NCBI RefSeq assembly: GCF_900637305.1
Contig: NZ_LR134365.1
Location: 86,001-150,000 of the forward strand
Length of the DNA stretch: 64,000 bases
Direction: 5' to 3'
Origin: Cardiobacterium hominis
GTDB lineage: Bacteria; Pseudomonadota; Gammaproteobacteria; Cardiobacteriales; Cardiobacteriaceae
The position numbers and the translations under genes were made by a program. A model generated the notes under the pieces. The model was not told where the DNA came from. It searched no databases and saw nothing but the letters and a program-made list of their open reading frames with translations. Numbering within the stretch: position 1 is the first letter of the stretch; every line of letters begins with the position of its first letter. Positions 25,871 to 34,385 of the stretch are shown here, one piece after another.

Positions 25871-26922
25871 TGCCGCTCGTTGCCCACCGCGAACTCGAAT
25901 CGCTTGACCGCCTGCGCGCCGAAGGCCAGGAAATCCTTGACGTCCGCCGCGCCAGCCAGCAGGACATCCGCGAACTGCACATCGGCCTGTTGAACCTCAT
26001 GCCCGACGGCGCGCTCAAAGCCACCGAGCGCCAATTCCTGCGCCTCATCGGCAACTCCAACCGCATCGCGCAATTCTACGTCCACATCTTCACCGTCCCC
26101 GGCGTGCCGCGCAGCGCCGACATGCAGGCCTACATCGACAGCCATTACGAAAACTTCGACGACCTCGCGCACGACGGCCTGGATGCCATCATCTTCACCG
26201 GCACCAACCCGCTGCACGCCGACCTCGCGCAAGAAGCCTACTGGCCGCACGTGCAGCGCGTCTTCGACTGGGCGGATAAAAACGTCACCTCCGTCCTCTG
26301 CTCCTGCCTCGCCTCGCACCTTGCGCTACAACACTTCCACGGCATCGCGCGTAAGCGACGCGACGAAAAACTCTTTGGCGTCTTCAGCCACCGCGTGCTG
26401 GACCGCAGCCACCCGATGCTCGCCAACATCAACACCCGTTTCGACATGCCGCACTCGCGCTGGAACGGCATCAGCGCCGCACAACTCGAAGCGCGCGGCC
26501 TGCCGGTCCTGGTCGCGGGCGAAGAAAGCGGCGTGGCGATGGCGAGCTCACCCGACGGCTTCCGCCAAATCTACTTCCAGGGACACCCCGAATACGACCG
26601 CAGCAGCCTGCTCAAAGAATTCCGCCGCGACCTCGCCCTCTACCAAGACGGCAAACTGCCGCAGCCGCCCAAACTGCCGACGCACTACTTCACCCCCGCC
26701 GGACAGCGCCTCATCCGCGACTACATCGAATCCGGCCGCCCCATCAGCGACTTCCCCGAAGCACAACTTGCCGACGAAGTGGACGTTACCTGGCGCGACA
26801 CTGCCAAAGCCCTCTTTGCCAACTGGCTCGGGCTTGTCTATCAGCTCACCCACAAAGAACGCCACCTGCAATACATGGACGGCATCGACCCCGCCGACCC
26901 GCTGGGGCGGCTGCGTCGCTGA
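25870..26922 (+). CDS. metA: Homoserine O-succinyltransferase (MetA family)
   Basis: The 350-residue enzyme activates homoserine in the first dedicated step of methionine synthesis. The glutaminase-like fold carries the nucleophile in LCSCLASHLALQHFHG (Cys of CLASH, where E. coli has CWGAQA), and the His-Glu pair in FQGHPEYDRSS. MPDGALKATERQFLRLIGNS and FTGTNPLHADL are family motifs. Acyl-CoA specificity (succinyl or acetyl) cannot be assigned safely. The start overlaps the stop of the P-loop gene (TGATG), which indicates translational coupling. Confidence 0.9.
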   Translation: MPLVAHRELESLDRLRAEGQEILDVRRASQQDIRELHIGLLNLMPDGALKATERQFLRLIGNSNRIAQFYVHIFTVPGVPRSADMQAYIDSHYENFDDLAHDGLDAIIFTGTNPLHADLAQEAYWPHVQRVFDWADKNVTSVLCSCLASHLALQHFHGIARKRRDEKLFGVFSHRVLDRSHPMLANINTRFDMPHSRWNGISAAQLEARGLPVLVAGEESGVAMASSPDGFRQIYFQGHPEYDRSSLLKEFRRDLALYQDGKLPQPPKLPTHYFTPAGQRLIRDYIESGRPISDFPEAQLADEVDVTWRDTAKALFANWLGLVYQLTHKERHLQYMDGIDPADPLGRLRR

Positions 26923-26928
26923 CTGCGC

Positions 26929-27771
26929 ATGAAAACCAGCCGCCGCACCCTGCTTACTGCTGCCGCCTTTGCCGCCTTCACCCCGCGCCTGAGCGAAGCC
27001 CAACCCACCCAAGAAAAACCCATGACCACCCACACCTACCACGACGCCATCCTCCATTACCGCGACAACGGCAAAACTGACGCCCCTGCGCTCCTCCTCC
27101 TGCACGGCGGACTGGGCACAGCGGCGGACGACTTCGCCCCGCTCCTGCCGCACCTGCACCCACACTACCGCGTCATCGAAAACGACACACGCGGCCACGG
27201 CCAATCCACACGCGGCAGCGCCCCCCTCACCTACGCGCAAATCGCCGCCGATGCCAAACACCTCATCGACACCCTCCGCCTCGACGCCTACCACATCCTC
27301 GGCTTCAGCGATGGCGGCACCGCTGCCTACCACCTCGCCCTCAGTGACGAACGCGCACAAAGCGTGCTGACCATCGGCGCCAACTGGCATAGCAGCCAAA
27401 TTGAACCCGCGCGCGACATGTACGAAAGCCTCACCCCCGACTTCCTCCGCGAAAATATGCCCGCCCAAGTCGCCGCTTACGAACAACAAAACCCGCAACC
27501 CGACCTCACCACCCTGACCGCCGACCTGCGCCGCCTGTGGCTGGACAACAGCACGACGGGCTACCCCAACGAACGCGTCGCCGCTATCAAACAACCCATC
27601 CTGGCAGTACGCGGCGAAGACGATTTCCTGCTGAACCTGCCCGACTGGGCGGCGCTGCGCGAACAAAACCCCGCCGCGCACCTGCTGCACATCCCCTTCG
27701 CCGGCCACGAAGCCATCAAAGCCCAGCCGGACATCCTTTGGGCGGCCATCCAAACCTTCCACAAACCCTAA
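26929..27771 (+). CDS. Alpha/beta hydrolase with a Tat-like signal
   Basis: The 280-residue protein starts MKTSRRTLLTAAAFAAFTPR, a twin-arginine-like export signal. The hydrolase fold has LLLHGGLGTAADDF (oxyanion HGG) near residue 58, the nucleophile elbow LGFSDGGTAAYHL (Ser in GFSDGG) near 125, an Asp in VRGEDDFLLN near 230 and the His in FAGHEAIKAQP near 255. The substrate is unknown. An internal ATG at 27021 would give a cytoplasmic form. It follows metA by 7 bp and may share its transcript. Confidence 0.8.
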   Translation: MKTSRRTLLTAAAFAAFTPRLSEAQPTQEKPMTTHTYHDAILHYRDNGKTDAPALLLLHGGLGTAADDFAPLLPHLHPHYRVIENDTRGHGQSTRGSAPLTYAQIAADAKHLIDTLRLDAYHILGFSDGGTAAYHLALSDERAQSVLTIGANWHSSQIEPARDMYESLTPDFLRENMPAQVAAYEQQNPQPDLTTLTADLRRLWLDNSTTGYPNERVAAIKQPILAVRGEDDFLLNLPDWAALREQNPAAHLLHIPFAGHEAIKAQPDILWAAIQTFHKP

Positions 27772-27799
27772 ACCCACCCACACAAACCCTATGACCCCC

Positions 27800-28027
27800 A
27801 TGAACAAAACCCTGCTCATCCTCGGCCTGGCTGCCGCCCTCACCCTCACCGCCTGCGCCAGAGGCGACACCACCGCCGCCGTCGGCAAACACAACCTCTC
27901 CAAAGGCACCTGCACCGGCATCCACGCCGACGGCCGCGAATACAAAGAAGAAATGACGCAAAGCAACTGCCAGATGGTCGGCGGAAAATTCACCCCGCGC
28001 AACCGGCAGAAAATCATCTGGTTCTAG
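27800..28027 (+). CDS. Small lipoprotein of unknown function
   Basis: The product starts MNKTLLILGLAAALTLTACARG, with the lipobox LTAC. The mature part, about 55 residues, contains two Cys (GTCTG and SNCQM), so a disulfide is possible. ATG 27800 is preferred over the one at 27791 because the signal peptide fits best. Nothing in the family or the neighbours indicates a role. Confidence 0.7.
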   Translation: MNKTLLILGLAAALTLTACARGDTTAAVGKHNLSKGTCTGIHADGREYKEEMTQSNCQMVGGKFTPRNRQKIIWF

Positions 28028-28090
28028 GCGCGGTTTACCCTTGCCTTGCTGCGAACACCGTTCTGCGGCTACGCGCCAACCAGCCCCGCA

Positions 28091-28125
28091 TTTACATACA
28101 CCTGAGCGCTCAACCTGTATGTAAA
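28091..28125. repeat. TTTACATACA palindrome, copy 1
   Basis: TTTACATACA and TGTATGTAAA arms (10 bp, perfect) around CCTGAGCGCTCAACC. It lies just upstream of the first DUF4189 gene. No T-run follows, so it is not an obvious terminator. Confidence 0.85.
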
Positions 28126-28146
28126 CGCCACTCGAAAAAAAACACC

Positions 28147-28668
28147 ATGAAAAAAACATTCCTCACCTTCCTCGCACTTGCCAGCGGCACTGCCATTGCC
28201 TGCCCCGGACAATTTGACCCGGCATCCGGCACTTGCACCTTTCAAGGAAACAACGGCGAATTGGTGCAATACCAAGAAGCGCCCCCGCAGGGCTACGGCT
28301 CTTCCGCCTACCAAGAACCGCCGCCGCCACAAATCCAGTACTACGAAGTCGGCTATGCCGCCATCGCGGTAAACGACAGCAACAGCAACCTGCATTGGAC
28401 AGTCAATGCCAACAGCCCGGAAGAAGCCAGGAAAGAAGTACTCGCTTCCTGCCAACAAAAAGACGGCGCGGGTGCGGCTTGCACCGTTGTCTTCGGCACA
28501 CACGAAGAATTTTTCTCCGTAACGCGGGGCTACAAAGGCGACAGGGCAACGTTTTTCTTCGCCGACGGCACGCTGAGTTTCGAGCGCTCGATGGCAGACT
28601 GCCAAGCCGCCGGCATGAGCGACTGCGAAGACGTCGTTATCGAAGGACAGCCGCGCCGTTTCCTCTAA
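28147..28668 (+). CDS. DUF4189-domain exported protein, copy 1
   Basis: The 173-residue protein has a signal peptide ending in GTAIACPG. The mature part has a variable N-terminal 40 residues and a DUF4189 domain (from about residue 75) starting YEVGYAAIAVNDSNSN, with Cys in VLASCQQ, GAACTVV and DCQ/DCEDV. DUF4189 is a beta-sheet domain of unknown function found in secreted bacterial proteins. The C-terminal two thirds are almost identical to the next gene while the N-terminal third is diverged, so it looks like a duplicate with recent homogenisation. Confidence 0.8.
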   Translation: MKKTFLTFLALASGTAIACPGQFDPASGTCTFQGNNGELVQYQEAPPQGYGSSAYQEPPPPQIQYYEVGYAAIAVNDSNSNLHWTVNANSPEEARKEVLASCQQKDGAGAACTVVFGTHEEFFSVTRGYKGDRATFFFADGTLSFERSMADCQAAGMSDCEDVVIEGQPRRFL

Positions 28669-28676
28669 CCTGCCCC

Positions 28677-28713
28677 GTTTACATACACCTTAGTCGCTAC
28701 CCTGTATGTAAAC
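28677..28713. repeat. TTTACATACA palindrome, copy 2
   Basis: GTTTACATACA and TGTATGTAAAC arms around a 15-bp centre (CCTTAGTCGCTACCC). It lies between the two DUF4189 genes. Confidence 0.85.
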
Positions 28714-28741
28714 GGCAAAAACCCGCACACAAAGAAACCAC

Positions 28742-29260
28742 ATGAAAAAACTACTCCTCGCACTCCTCGGCATCAGCAGCGGCGCTGCGCTTGCCTGTGG
28801 CGGACAATATGACCCGGTATCGGGTACTTGCCGCATCGTCGCGCCGGATGGCCAAATGATGTATTACAACGCGCCCGTACAGGGCTACGGCTCCTACGCC
28901 TACCAAGAACCGCCGCCGCCACAAATCCAGTACTACGAAGTCGGCTATGCCGCCATCGCGGTCAATGACAACAACAGCAACCTGCATTGGACAGTCAATG
29001 CCAACAGCCCGGAAGAAGCCAGGAAAGAAGTACTCGCTTCCTGCCAACAAAAAGACGGCGCGGGTGCGGCTTGCACCGTTGTCTTCGGCACACACGAAGA
29101 ATTTTTCTCCGTAACGCGGGGCTACAAAGGCGACAGGGCAACGTTTTTCTTCGCCGACGGCACGCTGAGTTTCGAGCGCTCGATGGCAGACTGCCAAACC
29201 GCCGGCATGAGCGACTGCGAAGACGTCGTTATCGAAGGGCAGCCGCGCCGCTTCCTCTGA
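28742..29260 (+). CDS. DUF4189-domain exported protein, copy 2
   Basis: The 172-residue paralog has a signal peptide ending in GAALACGG. Residues from about 52 to the C-terminus match the first copy with only a few changes, including at silent sites, whereas the first 50 residues differ strongly. The same Cys pattern is present. It probably has the same unknown role. The identical 3' blocks at 28306-28668 and 28898-29260 suggest gene conversion. Confidence 0.8.
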   Translation: MKKLLLALLGISSGAALACGGQYDPVSGTCRIVAPDGQMMYYNAPVQGYGSYAYQEPPPPQIQYYEVGYAAIAVNDNNSNLHWTVNANSPEEARKEVLASCQQKDGAGAACTVVFGTHEEFFSVTRGYKGDRATFFFADGTLSFERSMADCQTAGMSDCEDVVIEGQPRRFL

Positions 29261-29268
29261 CCCGCCCC

Positions 29269-29305
29269 GTTTACATACAGGGTAGCGACTATCCCGTATG
29301 TATAA
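29269..29305. repeat. TTTACATACA palindrome, copy 3, in the speA leader
   Basis: GTTTACATACAGGG and CCCGTATGTATAAAT arms, in the opposite sense to copies 1-2 for the inner bases. It ends 30 bp before the speA start. Confidence 0.8.
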
Positions 29306-29335
29306 ATCCAACCCACAGAACCCAAGGAACCCACA

Positions 29336-31249
29336 TTGAACGCCAAACCTGACTGGAGCATTGCAGACGCCGACGAACTCTACCGCATCAGCGGCTGGGG
29401 CGCGGGCTACTTTCGCCTGAACGCCGACGGCAACCTCGTCGTCAGCGCGCCGCTACGCAACGGCAAAACCGCCGAAATCGCCATGCTCGACCTCATCGAA
29501 GGCATGGAAGTGCGCGGCAAATCCATGCCGGTCATGCTGCGCGTGCAGAACCTGCTGGAAAACCAGATAAAACTCATCAACGAAAGCTTCTCCAAAGCCA
29601 TCGCCGACAGCAACTACCGCGGCAAATACCGCGGCGTCTTCCCCATCAAAGTCAACCAGCAGGCGCAAGTCATCGAAGACATCGTCCGCTTCGGCAAACC
29701 CTGGCAGCACGGCCTCGAAGCCGGCTCCAAAGCCGAACTGATGATCGCCCTCTCCATGCTCTCCGAGCCAGGGCCGCTCATCGTCTGCAACGGCTACAAA
29801 GACCGCGAATTCGTCGAACTCGGCCTGGGCATGACCAAACTCGGCTTCCAGGTCATCTTCGTCATCGAAACCCCGGCAGAACTGCCGATCATCGTCGAAA
29901 GCTCGCAGGCGATGGGCGTGCGCCCGGTCATCGGCGTGCGTGCCAAACTCTTCTCGCGCGTCTCCGGCCGCTGGAATGCCACCAGCGGCGACCGCTCCAT
30001 GTTTGGCCTGAACGCCTCACAACTCGTCGGCGTCATCGACGGCCTGAAAGCCGCGGGCATGCTTGACTGCCTCCAATTCCTGCACTACCACCTCGGCTCA
30101 CAAATCCCCAACATCCGCGACATCCGCACCGGCGTGCGCGAAGCCTGCCGCTACTACGTCGAACTCGTCGAAGAAGGCGCGCCGATGCGCTTCCTCGACC
30201 TCGGCGGCGGCCTGGCGGTGGACTACGACGGCAGCCGGACATCTGCCATCCACTCGCGCAACTACGCCCTCGAAGAATACTGCGTGGACGTCGTCGAAAC
30301 CATCCAAAGCGTGCTGGACGAAAAAGGCATCGAACACCCGACCATCGTCACCGAATCCGGGCGCTCCACCGTCGCCTACTCCACCGTGCTGATGTTCAAC
30401 ATCCTCGACGTCACCGGCTTCAGCGACGCCTCGCTGCCTGCCGACATCGACGAAAAAGCCTCCGACCTCGTGCACAACCTCATGGAAAGCTACCGCATGC
30501 TCTCCGACAAAACCGTACAAGAATGCTTCAACGACGCCGTGTACTACCGCGACGAAGCGCGCGACGGCTTCATGCGCGGCCAGCTTGACCTGCGCACCCG
30601 CTCGCAAATCGAACAAATCTTCATGGTCATCATGGCGGAAGTCCAAAAAATCGCCGACCGCAACCCGGACGCCCTCTCCGAACCCGAAGTACTCAAAACC
30701 ATGCTCGCCGACATCTACTACGGCAACTTCAGCGTCTTCCAATCGCTGCCGGACGCCTGGGCGATTGACCAAATCTTCCCCGTCGTGCCGCTGCACCGCC
30801 ACCTGGAGCGCCCGACGCGCAACAGCATCATCGCCGACATGACCTGCGACAGCGACGGCAAAATCGACCGCTTCCCGGAAAACGGCGAAGTCAGCCGCGC
30901 CCTGCCGCTACACGAAATCCGCGAAGGCGAAGAATACTACCTCGGCGCATTCCTCGTCGGCGCCTACCAAGAAACCCTCGGCGACCTGCACAACCTGCTC
31001 GGCGACACCCACGTCGTCTCCGTGTACATCAACGAAGACGGCAGCTTTGACTTCGTCGGCGAAGTCGAAGGTGACTCGGTGGCAGACGTCCTGAGCTACG
31101 TCGAATACCAGCCGAACAACCTCCTCGCCCAATTCCGCCAGACCGCCGAACGCGCAGTACGCAACGGCACCATCAGCGCCGGCGAGCGCCAGCACCTGGT
31201 AAACGCCTTTGAAGCGGGCCTGCGCGGCTACACCTACTACGAACAATAA
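29336..31249 (+). CDS. speA: Biosynthetic arginine decarboxylase SpeA
   Basis: The 637-residue PLP enzyme makes agmatine from arginine for polyamine synthesis. Its alanine-racemase-type barrel starts with the Lys in GVFPIKVNQQAQV, the PLP-phosphate motif is FLDLGGGLAVDYDGS near residue 285, and the E. coli-like region LDYHLGSQIPNIRDI (here HYHLGSQI) is clear. The last barrel part includes ESGRSTVAY. The start codon is TTG at 29336, after CCAAGGAAC; no better ATG fits the family N-terminus. It is probably a single transcript, ended by the hairpin at 31256. Confidence 0.94.
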   Translation: MNAKPDWSIADADELYRISGWGAGYFRLNADGNLVVSAPLRNGKTAEIAMLDLIEGMEVRGKSMPVMLRVQNLLENQIKLINESFSKAIADSNYRGKYRGVFPIKVNQQAQVIEDIVRFGKPWQHGLEAGSKAELMIALSMLSEPGPLIVCNGYKDREFVELGLGMTKLGFQVIFVIETPAELPIIVESSQAMGVRPVIGVRAKLFSRVSGRWNATSGDRSMFGLNASQLVGVIDGLKAAGMLDCLQFLHYHLGSQIPNIRDIRTGVREACRYYVELVEEGAPMRFLDLGGGLAVDYDGSRTSAIHSRNYALEEYCVDVVETIQSVLDEKGIEHPTIVTESGRSTVAYSTVLMFNILDVTGFSDASLPADIDEKASDLVHNLMESYRMLSDKTVQECFNDAVYYRDEARDGFMRGQLDLRTRSQIEQIFMVIMAEVQKIADRNPDALSEPEVLKTMLADIYYGNFSVFQSLPDAWAIDQIFPVVPLHRHLERPTRNSIIADMTCDSDGKIDRFPENGEVSRALPLHEIREGEEYYLGAFLVGAYQETLGDLHNLLGDTHVVSVYINEDGSFDFVGEVEGDSVADVLSYVEYQPNNLLAQFRQTAERAVRNGTISAGERQHLVNAFEAGLRGYTYYEQ

Positions 31250-31255
31250 ACACAC

Positions 31256-31279
31256 AAAGCCGCCTGCGGGCGGCTTTTT
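31256..31279 (+). terminator. Rho-independent terminator after speA
   Basis: Stem AAAGCCGCC / GGGCGGCTTT with TTTTT, 7 bp after the speA stop. Confidence 0.88.
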
Positions 31280-31408
31280 CGAACCCGTTTAGACCCCGTG
31301 AGTAGGAGCGGAAATCGCCCGCCCCCGCTTCGCAGGGAAGAAGGATTCAAATAATAAACAGCCTAGGGGGGTGACTATAATGCGCCCTTCCCTGCCCCGG
31401 AGAACGCC

Positions 31409-32308
31409 ATGCCCGCCCTCACCGCCTACCGCCAACTGCAAGCCATCCGCGACCGCCTGCCGCAATACCGCCCGCACGCGCGACCGCCGCAACTGGCGGA
31501 AAACATCCTCGCCCTCGCCAACGTTTACGACGTCTATTGGTTCGACGCCTTCGGCGTGCTGAACGTCGGGCCGCAACCCATCCCCGGCGCGGTAGAAGCG
31601 GTCGCCGCCCTGCGCGAGCGCGGCAAGCAGGTGTTTGTCCTCTCAAACGCCGCCAGCGTCAGCAAGCCAAACATGGTCAAGCGCTTCGCCGGGCTGGGAT
31701 TCGACTTCAGCGCGGAAGAAATCGTCACCAGCCGCGACGCCGTGCTGGACGCCCTCGCCGCCTACCCGCGCGACACCCTCTGGGGACTGATTGGTCTCGA
31801 CCACAGCCAGGAAGACCTGGACGCGCGCGGCGTGCGCTACCTGCACCAGGACGACCCGCACTTCCACGACGCGCCGGACGGCTACCTTTTCCTCGCCACC
31901 GCGAACTGGGACGACGCGCGCCAACATCGCCTGCTGGATGCGCTCGCCGCCCGCCCGCGTCCGGTCATCCTCGGCAACCCCGACCTCATCGCGCCGATGC
32001 CGGAGCACACCTCCATCGAACCCGGCAGCTACATCCTCACCCTGCCGGACGAAGCCTTCGCACACGTCCACGTCTGCGGCAAACCCTACCCTGCCATCTA
32101 CGAACACGCCGCAGGCCGCCTCGCCTCCTTTGACCCGGCGCGCACCCTGATGTGCGGCGATACCCTGCACACCGACATCCTCGGCGGCAACGCCTTCGGC
32201 GTGCGCACCGCCCTGCTCACAGCGCACGGCTTCTACCGCGACCTCAACTACCACGACTACATCGGCGACAGCGGCATCGTCCCCGACCACATCCTGCCGC
32301 GGTTATAA
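31409..32308 (+). CDS. HAD-superfamily hydrolase, class IIA (NagD-like)
   Basis: The 299-residue protein has the HAD motif I DVYWFDAFGVLN (D-x-D changed to D-x-F, normally D-x-x-G-V-L) near residue 40, followed by a VFVLSNAASVSK motif II near 75. The C2-type cap is between 90 and 200. Motif III/IV is at VCGKPYPAIYEHA and LMCGDTLHTDILGGNAFGV. It is close to TIGR01459-type phosphatases of unknown substrate. The first Asp of motif I is present (FDAFG), so it may be active. It follows speA after a 160-bp gap containing an isolated repeat end. Confidence 0.82.
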   Translation: MPALTAYRQLQAIRDRLPQYRPHARPPQLAENILALANVYDVYWFDAFGVLNVGPQPIPGAVEAVAALRERGKQVFVLSNAASVSKPNMVKRFAGLGFDFSAEEIVTSRDAVLDALAAYPRDTLWGLIGLDHSQEDLDARGVRYLHQDDPHFHDAPDGYLFLATANWDDARQHRLLDALAARPRPVILGNPDLIAPMPEHTSIEPGSYILTLPDEAFAHVHVCGKPYPAIYEHAAGRLASFDPARTLMCGDTLHTDILGGNAFGVRTALLTAHGFYRDLNYHDYIGDSGIVPDHILPRL

Positions 32309-32317
32309 ACCGACACC

Positions 32318-33487
32318 ATGACCTACGACGCCATCATCATCGGCGCCGGTGCCGCCGGCACCTACTGCGCCATCCACGCCGCCAACCGCGGCCTGCGCGT
32401 GCTGCTGCTCGACCACAACCCCGACCTCGGCGCAAAAATCCGCATTTCCGGCGGCGGCCGTTGCAACTTCACCAACACCGGCGCCCGCGCCGACACCTAC
32501 TACAGCCACAACCCGCACTTCCCGCGCGCCGCCCTTGCCCGCCACCGCCCGCAAGACGTGCTCGACTGGTTCGGCGCGCGCGGCATCACCTGGCACGAAA
32601 AACACCTCGGGCAAATCTTCGCCGACCAACGCAGCCGCGGCATCCTCGCCGCCCTGCACGACGCCCTCGCAGACAGCGGCGCGACCCTGCACACCGCCAC
32701 CACCCTGCACGAACACCGGCACGACGGCAGCCACTACCACCTGCGCACCAGCCGCGGCGACTACCGCAGCCCGCGCCTCATCATCGCCTGCGGTGCGCCG
32801 TCCTACCCCAAACTGGGCGCGACCGACCTCGCACTACGCATTGCTAAACAACACCACATCGCCAACTACCCCTACCGCCCGGCGCTCGTCCCGCTCACCC
32901 TCGCCGAGCCGCCCGCGGCGCTCGCCGGCATCAGCCACGAAGTCACCATCCACTGCGACGGCGCCCCCGGCTTCCGCGACCAACTGCTCTACACCCACCG
33001 CGGCATCAGCGGCCCGGCGGTGCTGCAAATCTCCACCTGGTGGCAACGCGGCGCAGCCATCACCCTCAACCACCTGCCCGACCTGCCTGCCGACGCGCTC
33101 GTCACCGCCAAACGCGCCCACCCGCAACACACCCTCGCGCAAACCCTGCGCGCCCACCTGCCGAGAGCCGTCGCCGACCACCTCGCCCTGCCCTACCCCG
33201 CCGACCCGCTACAACACCACAGCGACGCCGCACTCACCCGCATCATGGCAGACCTGCAGCACCACGCCATCATCCCGACCGGCACCGAAGGCATGCACAA
33301 AGCAGAGGCGTGCAGCGGCGGCATAGACACGCGCGAGCTTGACCCCAAAACCTTCATGGTCAAAAAACGCCCCGGCCTGTACATCATCGGCGAAGCGCTG
33401 GACGTTACCGGCTGGCTCGGCGGCTACAACCTGCAATGGGCATGGTCATCGGCGTGGAGCTGCGCGCAGTATCTGGGCGCGGATTAA
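32318..33487 (+). CDS. NAD(P)/FAD-dependent oxidoreductase, HI0933/BaiN family
   Basis: The 389-residue flavoprotein starts with a dinucleotide-binding fold, IIIGAGAAGTYCAIHAANRG, and the HI0933 motif KIRISGGGRCNFTN near residues 45-58. A second family motif, HEKHLGQIFADQRSRGI, is near 92. The C-terminal FAD segment is GLYIIGEALDVTGWLGGYNLQWAW. In BaiN from gut clostridia this family acts on bile-acid intermediates, but most bacterial copies have unknown substrates. It lies 9 bp after the HAD gene and is probably in one transcript with it. Confidence 0.88.
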   Translation: MTYDAIIIGAGAAGTYCAIHAANRGLRVLLLDHNPDLGAKIRISGGGRCNFTNTGARADTYYSHNPHFPRAALARHRPQDVLDWFGARGITWHEKHLGQIFADQRSRGILAALHDALADSGATLHTATTLHEHRHDGSHYHLRTSRGDYRSPRLIIACGAPSYPKLGATDLALRIAKQHHIANYPYRPALVPLTLAEPPAALAGISHEVTIHCDGAPGFRDQLLYTHRGISGPAVLQISTWWQRGAAITLNHLPDLPADALVTAKRAHPQHTLAQTLRAHLPRAVADHLALPYPADPLQHHSDAALTRIMADLQHHAIIPTGTEGMHKAEACSGGIDTRELDPKTFMVKKRPGLYIIGEALDVTGWLGGYNLQWAWSSAWSCAQYLGAD

Positions 33488-33539
33488 CCCTGCCCTCCCC
33501 CACCTGATAGGCGCAGATAACGGCAAACGCCAAACACGC

Positions 33540-34298
33540 CTAACCGCCCTTGTCCAACCAGCGAAAAGCGCGGCGCAATTCCGCCTCGGCGTTATCCGCA
33601 TACCAGCGGCCATGCGCGAGAATGATGCGCGCCGGTTGCCAGGCGAGCAGCTGTTGCAGGCTGGCGCGCGCGGCATCGCGGTCGGTAAAAGTGGCGCGCA
33701 TATCTATCGGCGCTTTGCCGTCCGGGTCGCTGTTGCCCGCCAGTTTCATCATCAGCTTCCAGAAGCCGCCGCGCATCTTCGCAGTCTCAATATTCTCAAT
33801 GAGATCGGTGAGAATCAGGGTGCGGCTCGCATGATGGAAAAAGTCGATTTCGTGCATGATGCGGCTGCCACGGAATAGCGTCTGCGCAATTTGCCCCGCC
33901 CAGTCTGGCGGCGCGGTGTCATCCAAATCGGCATCAAAACGCACGGCAATGCGGTTTTTCGCCGCGCGTTCGCGCACGCCGGGACTCGCCCAGGTGACCG
34001 CCTGCGGATAGCGCGCCTGCCAGGCGGGAATGTGCGCGTAGTGAATGTAGTTGGGCGAGACGAGGTGGCGCACCGCACCGAGCGCGTCAATGGCGGCAAA
34101 GAGCGCCTCGTTCGGCGCGATGGGCGAATGGCACCACAGGCCGCCATCTTGCAGACGGATGACGGTCATGCGCGTGGAAAACGGCGCGCGCAGGATGCCC
34201 ATGTTCATCCAGGTAACGTCGCCGTCGGCAATCCAGATATCGTCGGCGACGGGTTTCGGGGTATTAAGCGGCTGATAAAGCGGGACGGAAGTGGTCAT
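33540..34298 (-). CDS. DUF4336 (metallo-beta-lactamase-like) protein
   Basis: The 252-residue protein starts with VADDIWIADGDVTW and shows LVSPNYIHYAHIPAW (with the HxxH-like part) and TLILTDLIENI. These fit DUF4336, a relative of the metallo-beta-lactamase fold that often lacks the full zinc-ligand set. The final REI-like segment is IILAHGRWYADN, a plausible metal His. Its substrate is unknown. It is convergent with the flavoprotein gene and divergent from aroA. Confidence 0.8.
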   Translation of the reverse strand: MTTSVPLYQPLNTPKPVADDIWIADGDVTWMNMGILRAPFSTRMTVIRLQDGGLWCHSPIAPNEALFAAIDALGAVRHLVSPNYIHYAHIPAWQARYPQAVTWASPGVRERAAKNRIAVRFDADLDDTAPPDWAGQIAQTLFRGSRIMHEIDFFHHASRTLILTDLIENIETAKMRGGFWKLMMKLAGNSDPDGKAPIDMRATFTDRDAARASLQQLLAWQPARIILAHGRWYADNAEAELRRAFRWLDKGG

Positions 34299-34385
34299 GC
34301 GGATGCTCCGGCAGGGTTTGCGGGGAGTATAGCGCGGTCTGGCGTTCCGCTATATGATGCGGGCTTTTCTTTTTCTGGAGGTTTT

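Noticed and set aside
28091..29305. TTTACATACA palindromes as a CRISPR-like array
   Set aside because: The copies are separated by whole genes, so spacing is not spacer-like.
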